Shown here one piece after another: positions 49,749-59,500 of a DNA stretch of 64,000 nt. Within the stretch, counting starts at the first letter, position 1; every line of letters starts with the position of its first letter. The notes under the pieces were generated by a model. It made no database searches, had not been told where the DNA came from, and saw nothing but the letters and a program-made list of their open reading frames with translations. The translations under genes and the position numbers were made by a program. This stretch comes from [Bacteroides] pectinophilus (GTDB lineage: Bacteria > Bacillota > Clostridia > Lachnospirales > Lachnospiraceae): the NCBI GenBank assembly GCA_025146925.1, contig CP102260.1, positions 2,159,389 to 2,223,388 on the forward strand, given 5' to 3'.

Positions 49749-51209
49749 AAGTTTTGTGTAAACGTTAAAAACTGATATAAGATTTGTGAATAGTTACAAA
49801 TGGGCAGAGCCGATTTTCCGGATTCTGCCCATATCTGCATTATACAGTAGTTTTTTGGCATGTCAATAAAACCTGCCTAAAATTGACTGCTTTACAGGTT
49901 CCGTCCTGCCAGACGTTCTTCAAAATAAATTTCAAGCTGGGAATGGATCTGTCCCCAGTCCTGCCTGTGTCCGGTCCATTTTTTCGTGATATCCATGGTT
50001 GCCAGATACAGCATTTTCAAAAGGCTGTCATCTGACGGAAAAACGGTCTTGCTTTTGGTCACTTTCCGAAGCTGACGGTTGAATCCTTCAATGGCATTTG
50101 TGGTATAAATCAAACGTCTTACAGCTTCTGGATACTTGAAATAAGTGGACAGTGTTGCCCAGTTATCATGCCAGGATTTATAGATTTTTGGGTACTTGGA
50201 ATCCCATTTATCCTTGAACAATTCTAACTCATTTAAAGCTGTTTCTTCCGTTGGAGCTGCATATACAAGCTTCAGATCAGCCATCAGTTTTTTGATGTCT
50301 TTGTATGAAACAAACTTCGTTGAATTACGAATCTGATGGATGATACACTGTTGAATCTCTGTTTTTGGATAAACAGCCTCGATTGCCTGTGGAAATCCAT
50401 TTAAACCATCAACGCATGCAATCAGGATATCCTCAACGCCTCTGTTTTTTAATCCATTCATGATAGAAAGCCAGAACTTTGCACTTTCGTTTTCTCCAAC
50501 ATACATTCCAAGAACATCTTTTTTCCCATTCATATCGATACCAAGGGCAATGTAAACCGCACGTTTTACAATACGTCCTTCACTGCGGACGTGATAGTGG
50601 ATTGCATCCATAAATACTACAGCATACACTTCTTCCAAAGGGCGTTCCTGCCATTCTTTTACAATCGGCAGGATTTTGTCTGTGATCCGGCTGATTGTGC
50701 TGTCAGAAATATCAATATCGTATAATTCACGCATGTGGGATTCAATGTCTCCAGTTGTCATTCCCTTGGCATACATGGAAAGTATTTTTTCTTCCATGTC
50801 CTGAGTTACGGTATTCTGATATTTTTTAATCAGCTGTGGTTCATAATCACCGTTACGATCCCTTGGTATAGCTACATCCATATCTCCATAACTGGTGTGC
50901 ATGGTTTTGCTGGAATGTCCATTTCTACTATTGTCTGTTTCTTTGTTCCGATAGTCATACTTGGAATATCCTAATTCTTCATCTAGTTCTTCATCCAAAG
51001 CACCTTCCAAAATGACAGACATCATGTCACGCATGATGCTGTTAACATCAGTGCCATCTTTGATGCTGATATCATTATTTTTCAGATAGTCACGCATCAT
51101 TTCTCTCATTGCTGCTTTTTGTGGGCTGTCTTTTCTTCTTGCCATAAAAATAACCTCCAAACTGAGTAATTTTATCTTACATCAGTTTGGAGGTTTACAC
51201 AAACTTTGG
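49749..51209. mobile_element. IS256-family insertion sequence, complete
   Basis: Imperfect terminal inverted repeats: left AAGTTTTGTGTAAAC...ACTGATATAAGAT (49749-49783), right complement AAAGTTTGTGTAAAC...ACTGATGTAAGAT (51208-51174), differing by a few bases and one indel. They flank one transposase gene. A clean 8-9 base target duplication could not be seen at the chosen edges, which may be off by a few bases. Confidence 0.85.
49892..51145 (-). CDS. IS256-family transposase
   Basis: 417 residues from MARRKDSPQKAAM, behind TTGGAGG. Mutator-like DDE enzyme: first Asp in VVFMDAIHYHVR, second in IACVDGLNGFPQAI, Glu in TTNAIEGFNRQLRKV, with the C2H2-like QQCIIHQIRNS between. Full length, so potentially active. 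Lies within the paired terminal repeats. Confidence 0.96.
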   Translation of the reverse strand: MARRKDSPQKAAMREMMRDYLKNNDISIKDGTDVNSIMRDMMSVILEGALDEELDEELGYSKYDYRNKETDNSRNGHSSKTMHTSYGDMDVAIPRDRNGDYEPQLIKKYQNTVTQDMEEKILSMYAKGMTTGDIESHMRELYDIDISDSTISRITDKILPIVKEWQERPLEEVYAVVFMDAIHYHVRSEGRIVKRAVYIALGIDMNGKKDVLGMYVGENESAKFWLSIMNGLKNRGVEDILIACVDGLNGFPQAIEAVYPKTEIQQCIIHQIRNSTKFVSYKDIKKLMADLKLVYAAPTEETALNELELFKDKWDSKYPKIYKSWHDNWATLSTYFKYPEAVRRLIYTTNAIEGFNRQLRKVTKSKTVFPSDDSLLKMLYLATMDITKKWTGHRQDWGQIHSQLEIYFEERLAGRNL

Positions 51210-51278
51210 GATACTCCCTTGTCCTCTCCGGCGGCAACGGCATTTTCACGGTCTGCGTATAGTTCCTTGTAAACTGAC

Positions 51279-51443
51279 CTAACCCTCTGTTCCGATAAAC
51301 TCTCCCATACTGACTGTTGAGCCGTCCGTCATTGTAACTGAAGCAACATTTCTGCCCGTGTCATCGCTTGTACTCAATGATATTGATTTTATTCCGGCAT
51401 CGTTCAATGCTGCCAACTCATCCTGCTGGCTTATTCCACATCT
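51279..51443 (-). pseudogene. Fragment of a repeat-containing calcium-binding-like surface protein
   Basis: The minus-strand frame reads GISQQDELAALNDAGIKSIS followed by LSTSDDTGRNVASVTMTDGS, a pattern seen in large RTX/calcium-binding-like secreted proteins (DG-x-S-x-x-EL-x-x-L-x-x-AGI-x-SI-x-L). It has no start of its own and is cut at its upstream side by the truncated ABC exporter gene. Remnant of a gene destroyed by rearrangement. Confidence 0.55.
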
Positions 51444-53091
51444 AAACTTCAACAATACTATCTGCCATTTGAATAGTCTTTTTTCTATGTGCAATCATAA
51501 TTACTGTTTTTCTCTTTTTTAAACTTGCTATTGAATCCGCAATCATTTGCTCTGATTCATTATCAAGTGCCGATGTTGCCTCATCCATAAGTATAACAGG
51601 AGAATCTTTCAATATAGCTCTGGCAATAGCTATTCTCTGTCGTTCTCCTCCTGATAAATTGTTTCCTCTATTTATGATTACTGTATCATATCCATTTTCC
51701 ATTTTTGATATGAATTCATGTGCATTTGCCAACTTTGCTGCTTCCATTACCTCCTGCTTCGAAGCAGTTTTTCTCGCATATCGAATATTATCCAGAATAC
51801 TCACATTATATAAATACGGCTCCTGTGGTACATACGCTATCTGTTCCCTAACCTTTGAAATTCCCAATTCACTAATTGATTTTCCAAAAATCAGAATATC
51901 TCCCCGGTCTATCGTATAGAATCCCAGCAAAAGTTTTGCTAATGTACTTTTTCCACATCCGGATGGACCAACTGCAGCAATTAGTTTATTTGCCGGAAAC
52001 TCATATGTAGCTCTATTAAAGAGCTTTTCTTTGTCTTTATATCCAAAGGATATATTGCTAAACACCACTGCATCTTCTTTTTGAGTGACTGGCTTAACCA
52101 ATATAGACTTTGAAATAATTTCTTTATTTTCTTCCGGCAGTTCTAAAAATTCAAATATTCTTTCTGCATATGCTATGCAATTAACAAGTTCCGGAAAATT
52201 TTTACCAAGTTGTAAAAATCTAAAACTTAGCGATGTATATAATGTATATATTGCTGCCACCTCTCCAATAGTTGCAAATTTCTGCTGAACCAATATAATT
52301 CCAAGCACAACAAACATCAATGCACAAAATAAATCAAATCCACTATTAAACATTTCTAGTAAAGCAGCCAGACGCATTTTTTCTTTTTGTTCTACAGTAT
52401 ATTGATTATTAACCGTTTTATACTTAAGTACTCCTTTATGATTGATATCATAAATTTTGCTAATACCTGCGCCAGCAATCATATCAGAAAGTATATTTGT
52501 CATTACGGCATTATTTTTTGAAAGCTTTTTTCCCACCTTCTTCATCGGATTGGAAAGCAAAGCATTAATCAAGAACAATATGACATTAAATGCAATTAAC
52601 ACGATTGTCATAAAAGGATTAATAATCATCATTGCAACAGCGAAGACAGCAACAAAGATTATCGGAGCCAAAACTCTTCTTAATCTTGACGAGTATATAT
52701 TTGATGCGATGTCTGTATCATATACCAGCTTTGACAGAATTTCTCCACTATGATGTTCTTCATAATACACATATGGGAATTTCATGGATTTTTCAAATAC
52801 CAGCATCTTCAATTTTAATGACATTCTCTTTGCTTCATTGTTATAAATACACATAAAAATCGATGCCATTATAATTGCCAATATTCCCATAATAACCGTA
52901 ATGATTATTTGTGATTTTCTTTCATATACACTTCCCTGGTTAGCACAATCGAATATAATTTTCATAAATACAGAGCCTGCAACCTCAAACAAAGCATTTA
53001 ATGCAGTCATCATAAATATGGACAGCAGATATAATGGCAGTCTTCTTTCCATCATCTGCAAACTTTTTACAAGATTTTTTGCAATACCCAC
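51442..53091 (-). CDS. ABC exporter subunit (permease-ATPase), 3'-truncated
   Basis: 549 residues, GTG start with AAGGAGG, overlapping the upstream ABC gene's stop by one base. Six-helix transmembrane domain (about 1-300) then ATPase with Walker A VGPSGCGKSTLAKLL, signature NNLSGGERQRIAIARA, Walker B VILMDEATSALDNE and H-loop IAHRKKTI. It stops right after MADSIVEV, where relatives continue 30-40 residues (typically ADSIVVLxxGxIVExG). The end coincides with the foreign gene fragment, so the tail was lost. All catalytic motifs remain, so partial function is possible. Confidence 0.88.
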   Translation of the reverse strand: MGIAKNLVKSLQMMERRLPLYLLSIFMMTALNALFEVAGSVFMKIIFDCANQGSVYERKSQIIITVIMGILAIIMASIFMCIYNNEAKRMSLKLKMLVFEKSMKFPYVYYEEHHSGEILSKLVYDTDIASNIYSSRLRRVLAPIIFVAVFAVAMMIINPFMTIVLIAFNVILFLINALLSNPMKKVGKKLSKNNAVMTNILSDMIAGAGISKIYDINHKGVLKYKTVNNQYTVEQKEKMRLAALLEMFNSGFDLFCALMFVVLGIILVQQKFATIGEVAAIYTLYTSLSFRFLQLGKNFPELVNCIAYAERIFEFLELPEENKEIISKSILVKPVTQKEDAVVFSNISFGYKDKEKLFNRATYEFPANKLIAAVGPSGCGKSTLAKLLLGFYTIDRGDILIFGKSISELGISKVREQIAYVPQEPYLYNVSILDNIRYARKTASKQEVMEAAKLANAHEFISKMENGYDTVIINRGNNLSGGERQRIAIARAILKDSPVILMDEATSALDNESEQMIADSIASLKKRKTVIMIAHRKKTIQMADSIVEV

Positions 53092-54821
53092 TAATTATGC
53101 GCCTCCTTACCATATAATGCAGCATATATTCCATTTTTCCTAATCAGTTCTTCATGGTTTCCTACTTCAACAATTTCTCCTTTATCCATGCAGTAAATCC
53201 TATCAACATTTTTAATGGTAGATAATCTGTGTGCAATGATAATAACTGTGTTTTCATGATTTTCTGAAATTGTTTTACTAATTATCTTCTCTGTTTGCTC
53301 GTCCAATGCTGATGTTGGTTCATCTAACAAAATTATCGGACTATTTTTATATATTGCTCTTGCAATAGAAAGCCTCTGTCGTTCCCCTCCCGAAAGATTC
53401 GCACCCCGTTCTCCAACTTCTGTGTTAAATCCATCTGGCAGCTCACAAACTTTCTGATATATGCCTGCTTTTTTACAAGCATTTTCTACTTTCTCAATAT
53501 CAATATTCTTTGCTCCATATGCTAAATTCTCTAATATAGTTTCAGGAAACAAAAATGAGTCTTGCGGTACATACGAAATCAACCTTCTTGCTTCATTTAT
53601 ATCCCATTTGGAAAACACTTGTCCACACAAGTAATAATCGCCCTCATCAACCTCTTCAAATCCACACAACAACTTAAGCAATGTAGATTTTCCAGCTCCT
53701 GATGCACCAACTATCGCCACTTTTTCTCCTTGTTTTATACTCACATTTATATCTTTTAGAATTCTATTCTCAAAACATTTCGTATTACCACTTGCATATG
53801 AAAATGACACATTCTTCAATTCGATAATATTTTCCACATTCTTTAATTCACTACCCTTATAGTCACCGCTTACTTCTTTTGGCGCACAAAGCAACTCCTC
53901 TATTCGTTTTACCGAAATCAGCATTTCCCTGGCATCAATTATTCTAAAAGGTAATTCACTTAACGATGTAGAAATCTTACCAAACAACACAAGAAATGAC
54001 ATAAATTCACCTATCGTAATCGTATTCTTTAATACAAGAAATAAGGCAATTAGAGAACAACCAACGGACGGTACCCATTTCATTAATAAAACAATACCAT
54101 TAGCTAATGCCTGATATCTATTCCTCGAATATTCATTCTTAAGTATTTCTTTTGCCTTTGATGAAACCCGCAACCCTAATGTTTCTTCTATTGCATATGC
54201 TTTTGCAACCTCAATACCCTCTATGTTGTCTAATGCAATATCCGCAAGTTCGTCATACTTTCCTCTACGTTTTCTTGCTAAATCATTTATTTTTTTTGCA
54301 ATCATGTCACTTGTAAATATAACAAGCGGAAACGTGACCACGATTCCTGCAAAAATGAGCCAATTCATTTTTACTAAAGCTATGCTGATAGTTATAATGG
54401 TTACTGCATATTGTAATATCTCCGGGAATATCTCCGACAGCAGCTTTCCCATATCATTAATATCAGAAGTAAGTTTGTTAATTATAGTTCCTTCGTTCTT
54501 TTCAAAAAATCTATACTGTACCCTTTCCAACGATTCAACAGTTATATTCTTACAATCTTTTTGTACTTTAATGCTAAAAAGTTCATTAGTAATACTTTTT
54601 ATATAAGTTACCACCATAGATATTATAATTATCAATAAGGTATTACCTGCAACATACTCAATATCAATATTATCGCCATCGAACATTGCATTAATTGCGT
54701 TGGAAATAATTTCAGAACCAATAACCACTAACTCAGATAAAATATATGAAAGAATTCCAGCCACAACGAATAAATAGCAATATTTCAACATAATCCTTCT
54801 AATCGTATGCTGCGTTCTCAT
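53091..54821 (-). CDS. ABC exporter subunit (permease-ATPase)
   Basis: 576 residues from MRTQHTIRRIML, preceded by GAGGAGGG; the upstream frame start is rejected. Type I exporter with six helices then ATPase: Walker A VGASGAGKSTLLKLL, signature ANLSGGERQRLSIARA, Walker B IILLDEPTSALDEQ, H-loop IAHRLSTI, complete C-terminus (MDKGEIVEVGNHEELIRKNG). Forms a heterodimer with the downstream subunit. Divergent AraC gene suggests regulated peptide or drug export. Confidence 0.93.
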   Translation of the reverse strand: MRTQHTIRRIMLKYCYLFVVAGILSYILSELVVIGSEIISNAINAMFDGDNIDIEYVAGNTLLIIIISMVVTYIKSITNELFSIKVQKDCKNITVESLERVQYRFFEKNEGTIINKLTSDINDMGKLLSEIFPEILQYAVTIITISIALVKMNWLIFAGIVVTFPLVIFTSDMIAKKINDLARKRRGKYDELADIALDNIEGIEVAKAYAIEETLGLRVSSKAKEILKNEYSRNRYQALANGIVLLMKWVPSVGCSLIALFLVLKNTITIGEFMSFLVLFGKISTSLSELPFRIIDAREMLISVKRIEELLCAPKEVSGDYKGSELKNVENIIELKNVSFSYASGNTKCFENRILKDINVSIKQGEKVAIVGASGAGKSTLLKLLCGFEEVDEGDYYLCGQVFSKWDINEARRLISYVPQDSFLFPETILENLAYGAKNIDIEKVENACKKAGIYQKVCELPDGFNTEVGERGANLSGGERQRLSIARAIYKNSPIILLDEPTSALDEQTEKIISKTISENHENTVIIIAHRLSTIKNVDRIYCMDKGEIVEVGNHEELIRKNGIYAALYGKEAHN

Positions 54822-54982
54822 AATAATCCCTCCTCTTGTTTTTACTTTTGCATTATTATATAATATTAAAAAAGTGATTTCATCAATTATAAACGCAATT
54901 TTCATCACATATCTATAATTTGATGCTTTTTATAAAATAGCATTAATCACCCATTAATCACAGACGAAAGGAATGATTATAT

Positions 54983-55828
54983 ATGCCACTACCTTTAAAA
55001 CCTGAAGAAAATATTTATATTGACCATAAAATCTTAGATGGAACTTACTCTATGCCTACCATGCAGGCAGCATCCGATCATTATACGATAGGTTATATGG
55101 TATCAGGCGATCGACGATGGATTTCCACTAAAGCAATTCGTACTTCTCACGCTGGAGATGCCGGCATATCCAAACCACATGTGTATCATCGTAATTGCTC
55201 TATGTCCGACACTCCGTATGACAGATATGTGATTAAAGTCAAAACACAAATCTTTCAACCCATAATTGATATTATAGGAGAGGAAGAATTAGACTTTATA
55301 TGTTCCAACTATCTTCATTTTACAAAAGATTCTCAAAAAATTATTCACTCTATGTATGAAGAAATGCTACAAGAATACAACAAAAATACCTCTTATTCTC
55401 AACTTATCCTTCAAGGTATGGTTTATAAATTATTTTTTTATATGTATGAAAACCATATTCCATCTGAAGAGGATGAACATACCTTGTATATTAATAAATT
55501 TGATGAACGTATCCAAACTTCCTTATGTTACATTGAAGACAATCTTATGGACGGTTCATCTATTGAAGATGTCGCAGCTTATGTTTCGCTATCACCCTCG
55601 CATTTTTCACGACTATTTAAGAATGTTACCGGTTCTTCATACACAGATTATATTACTGACGTAAGGTTACAACATACGCAAATACTACTTGGAACAACTG
55701 ATTTGTCAATAAATGATATTGCAGCTAAAGTTGGAGTATCAAATGGAAATTATATAAGTACATTGTTCAAAAAAAGATATGGGATTACTCCCACCGATTA
55801 CAGAAAAGAAATTAAAAAGAGCATGTAA
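54983..55828 (+). CDS. AraC-family transcriptional regulator
   Basis: 281 residues. N-terminal cupin-like effector region (YTIGYMVSGDRRWISTKAIR), then two C-terminal helix-turn-helices: IEDVAAYVSLSPSHFSRLFK and INDIAAKVGVSNGNYISTLF followed by KKRYGITPTDYRK. GAAAGGA upstream. Divergently transcribed from the ABC exporter pair across 161 bases, so it probably controls them in response to an exported or sensed compound. Confidence 0.93.
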   Translation: MPLPLKPEENIYIDHKILDGTYSMPTMQAASDHYTIGYMVSGDRRWISTKAIRTSHAGDAGISKPHVYHRNCSMSDTPYDRYVIKVKTQIFQPIIDIIGEEELDFICSNYLHFTKDSQKIIHSMYEEMLQEYNKNTSYSQLILQGMVYKLFFYMYENHIPSEEDEHTLYINKFDERIQTSLCYIEDNLMDGSSIEDVAAYVSLSPSHFSRLFKNVTGSSYTDYITDVRLQHTQILLGTTDLSINDIAAKVGVSNGNYISTLFKKRYGITPTDYRKEIKKSM

Positions 55829-55986
55829 AAAAACTCCATCCTGTGTCAGCATGCAGCCGATTGTGGAGCCTGGCCTTGGGTTATGCGATAACATCAAACC
55901 GGATAGATTCTTCGGAACTGAACGAAAACGCTTTTAAGGGTCTTGCATTAGCGAGGCTCTTTGTTTTTGCAAAGGACTAAAGAATT

Positions 55987-56106
55987 ATGAATCTCTTACA
56001 GCAGTCTGCACAAGCTTGGAAAGAAATAACTGAATATAGATATTTATTTACATATGGCTATAAGAAGCAGTTATATCCTATTAATCTTAGTGTAAAAACA
56101 AGATAA
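55987..56106 (+). CDS. Truncated fragment resembling a PBECR4-type nuclease N-terminus, 39 aa
   Basis: MNLLQQSAQAWKEITEYRYL then FTYGYKKQLYPINL and a stop. The aromatic pattern resembles the start of PBECR4-type (barnase/EndoU/RelE-like) proteins carried on Firmicutes mobile elements, which continue for another 100 residues or more. An AAGGA site precedes it. Probably a remnant. Tentative. Confidence 0.35.
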   Translation: MNLLQQSAQAWKEITEYRYLFTYGYKKQLYPINLSVKTR

Positions 56107-56129
56107 AGCAGGTTCCATCGACCTGCTTT
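56105..56129. terminator. Bidirectional terminator hairpin
   Basis: Perfect 9-base arms AAAGCAGGT (56105-56113) and ACCTGCTTT (56121-56129), between the 39-residue plus-strand frame and the converging 62-residue membrane gene. Confidence 0.7.
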
Positions 56130-56135
56130 CATTAC

Positions 56136-56324
56136 TTAATTCTTTTTCCCACCACAACAAATCTTCCGTCTTCTGTATGGTAAGAACAGCAGGACAATAC
56201 CAATTATGATACAAAGAGAAAAAAGAATCAGGCAGAGATAATAAATTCGCTTTCTGATGAATTCTTTTGTCTCTGCCCTTCTTATTTTCTCCCACAAAGT
56301 GTTTTCGTGGGAATATTTTTTCAT
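56136..56324 (-). CDS. Small single-pass membrane protein, 62 aa
   Basis: Charged amphipathic N-terminus (MKKYSHENTLWEKIRRAETK), one helix (about 28-48, YYLCLILFSLCIIIGIVLLF), basic tail with CCGGKK. The ATG follows directly on the stop of the sortase-signal remnant. An overlapping frame (56071-56295) was judged a shadow. Function unknown; perhaps a leftover of a surface-protein/pilus locus. Confidence 0.55.
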   Translation of the reverse strand: MKKYSHENTLWEKIRRAETKEFIRKRIYYLCLILFSLCIIIGIVLLFLPYRRRKICCGGKKN

Positions 56325-56498
56325 TTATTTTCTTACAGCTTTCTTTTTATGAGTGATACAAAGTACTGTTCCGGAGATAAGCATAAGAGCAAACAGCCCT
56401 GCTATCGGAGCATTATCTCCGGTCTTTGGAACATCATCCTTTATTGTACTTCCAGATTGCAGTGTATAGTTTGCTGCATCCACAAGTTTATCATCCAT
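56325..56498 (-). pseudogene. C-terminal remnant of a sortase-anchored surface protein
   Basis: 57-residue frame ending in a complete cell-wall sorting signal: VPKTGDN, hydrophobic helix (IAGLFALMLISGTVLCI) and HKKKAVRK. Upstream the frame is closed by TGA after about seven more codons, so the protein body is missing. It is not a copy of the neighbouring giant protein's tail, which differs in sequence and is GC-rich. Confidence 0.65.
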
Positions 56499-56531
56499 CT
56501 TCGCTGTTGTGGTTCTTCTTCAGTCCAAGCG

Positions 56532-56567
56532 AAAGGGCGATGACGGCAATGTCCGTCACCGCCCTTT
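56532..56567 (-). terminator. Strong hairpin after the giant surface-protein gene
   Basis: 15-base arms (56532-56546 and 56553-56567; core GGGCGGTGACGG/CCGTCATCGCCC on the minus strand, one G-U pair) with a six-base loop, 22 bases past the stop. The stem itself ends in TTT but no long T-tract follows. It marks the edge between GC-rich and AT-rich DNA. Confidence 0.65.
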
Positions 56568-56588
56568 GCTCAAAGGTTCGCAGCTGAT

Positions 56589-59500
56589 TTATTCAGCGTT
56601 TTCTTTCTTCTTTTTGCTGTAAACGGTGATGCCGATCACTGCGCCGCCGCTGATAAACAGCAGTGCGATCCAGAGGATCATATTGCTGTTGTCACCGGTT
56701 TTCTGGCTTTCTGCACCGGTGTTCGGGTTGGTTTGCGTAGGATCGGTCGGTTTTGTTGCGGAGCCGGTAGCCGGAATCTCAACTGCCGCCTTCTTGTAGC
56801 CGCAAACCTTGCACTCCTCATGCTTGGAGCCCTTTTGGGTTGCGGTCGCTTCCTTATCTACCACCCACTTGAAGCTATGTGCTGCAACATCGTCCTTGTC
56901 ACCACAGGAGCACTCATGCCAGTGGTTCGTAGCATCGTACTTCCACTCGCTGCCGTAGCTGTGAGTATGCTCACCGCCGCCTGTTGCCGGGATAGTTTCG
57001 GTTGTCATCGTATAACCACAGATGGTGCATTCCTTATGTTTTGAGCCGCTTGTGGTAGCTGTTGTCGGGGTGTCGATAATCCATTCACCGGCGGTATGTG
57101 CCGCCTTATCGGCCTTATCTCCACAGGAACACTCATGCCAGTGGTTCGTAGCATCGTACTTCCACTCGCTGCCGTAGCTGTGAGTATGCTCACCGCCGCC
57201 TGTGCCGCTATTGCGCAGAATCGTCAGCGTGTAGGTTTTAGCACCGATTTCCACAACAATGTCGGTTGTGCCGCTGTTGGGGATGGCAACGGTTGCGCTG
57301 CCGCCGGTGGACAGAGCCTGTCCGTTGATGCTCACGGGCTCGCCGTTTCCAGACACCGCTGTGACTAGCGTAGATGTTGCTCCGCTATCATTTTGCAGCG
57401 TATAGGTATAGTTCGTTCCGTTGGCGGTAAAATCGCCGAGCCCTACTGCCAGCCCTTCAAAGGTCAGAAGGTCATTACCGGGCACTGCGGCTCGCACCAC
57501 TACACGGGTGCCAAGCTGGGAGAAGGTGACGGTTTCCGTCCGGAAGGTTTCCCCGGAGATGGCACCGCCAATACTGGTCTTTTTCGTTTCCAGAGCGGTC
57601 CCGGCAGCATCCAGCAGCGTGGCCACCAGCACTGCGCTAGTCTGAGACTGCAGGGAGTTGTTGCGCAGGGTAATGGCGGCGGTGCTGTGACCGTTGCCGT
57701 CGTTCCCCTGTGTCACATCCATCGTCATCTGCTCTCCGGTGCGGGCCAGTGCGCCGGTCATATGGACGCTGGCCTCGCTGTCACTGCCGTCATACTCCGG
57801 CAGGCGCTGATTGCTTCCCGTTCCACCAATCTGACCTTCCGCCCACGCCTCGGCGTACAGATAGGTACCCACATCGGGGATCTCGGCTTTGCCAATGGAT
57901 GTCATATACTCGCCCAGATCATAGGTCAGGTCCAGTGTAAAGGTTCCCTGATCGATGCGGGCAAGGGCGTTGTCTTCGGAAATGGTGATTTCATTATCGC
58001 GAACCGATACGCCGTTTGTGGTGCAGGCTACCTCTGCATGTTTGGTATGCAGATCATCCGCATAGAACGCAAGCTTCACCTCGCGGTTCTTTCCGCCGGC
58101 CAGAGTGGCGGCAGAGGAATTATAGAGGGTCATGCGCACCGTGCGCTTGCCGGCACTCTCCGCAATCACTTCCATTTGCGAGATTCCAATGTCGGGATAA
58201 TCCAGATACACTGTGCCTTTTTCGTTGATGCCGCCGGCGGCGGTGATGGTATAGCTCGGGTCGGTCACGAGGTTCCCCACATGGTGCCAGACGGTAATGG
58301 TGGTGCTTTCATTGGGCAGCAGTGTTTCCGTAAGGGTGGCGGTTTCCCCGCTGCCAATGCTGACCTTTAGGTTTGTCACATCGTTCAGCCCGGTGTTGCG
58401 GATGGTAAAGCGAACGGGTGTCAGGCTGTTCAGCGCCAGCGTTGCATAATCCACACCGATCTGTTCCACTGCCACCGCATCGGTGACAAAATCAGAGGTA
58501 GCGGTATAGAGGTTCGTTTTCTCACCCGGAACGGTCACGCCGCCGATTACCTGCGGGTTTTCATCGTCATAGAAGGTGGCCTGAATGGCAGCCTGCACCT
58601 GATTGGTGCCGCTGACATAGGCATCAAAGTGGTCAGCCAGCGTGCGATCCGGCAGCTCTGCCAGTTCCAATGGTGCGGACAGAGTGTAGGTATTTGTGGC
58701 ATAGCGCAGCTTGGCCGCCTTCAAAATGCCGTGATCTACCGCGCCGTTGACGTCATTGACAGTCTCATTCCAGACGATGGTAAGATCATTGAGGCTGCGA
58801 TGATCCCCGCTAAGAGAAGCGAAGCGGAAGTCTCCGCCCACGACGGCGTTGCCGCTGCTGGTCAGGGCAGACAAAGAGCCGGGGAAACTGTTGGACATGG
58901 TGCCGCTGCCGTCCACAGCCAACAGCTGGATATCGTTGCTGCCGTCTCGGACACTATGCCAACCGATGACAAATCGGTCATCCCCGCTGCCGAAGTTAGC
59001 TGCAACGACCTGTGGGTTTTCGTCAAGATTACTGTCACAGGTCGCCAGCATGGCTGTACCGGGAGTTCCGTCAGCAGCCACGGTACAATAGGCGATCTCG
59101 TAGGCGGATGTATCTCCGGTTCCGCTGCGGTCCAGCGAGTAAACTGCCATAGCGGTTCCGTCGGGCAGCATGGCCGCCTGCAACGCCTTCACTCTGCCAG
59201 TAGCACCGTTATAAAGCATTTTGGACTCGCTCCAGGTGCCGTTATTCCTGTCATAGCAACGGTACATGATACAATCTCTGGTCGTGAAGTTCAGCAGGTT
59301 GCTGCCCTGCGTACCGGGATCGGGGGTGTAGACGCTGCGCCAGAACACAATGGCCTTGCCGTCGCCGCCCACTGCCGTGGCTGGGGCCAGATCCGGCGTG
59401 CCGTCGTTGGTTAGGCGGATGGAAGTCCAGGTTGTGCCGTCATAGACGGACGCTACAATCTCCGTGCTGTTCATCAGCAGGTTTTGCTCTTCCAATGTCA

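Noticed and set aside
56071-56295. 74-residue minus-strand frame
   Set aside because: Overlaps the better-supported 62-residue membrane protein and crosses a terminator hairpin.
57393-58370. Long plus-strand open frames opposite the giant gene (also 58629-59414, 59484-60200, 60252-61154, 61275-62063)
   Set aside because: GC-rich shadows of a real minus-strand gene; no ribosome sites, no domain-like sequence.
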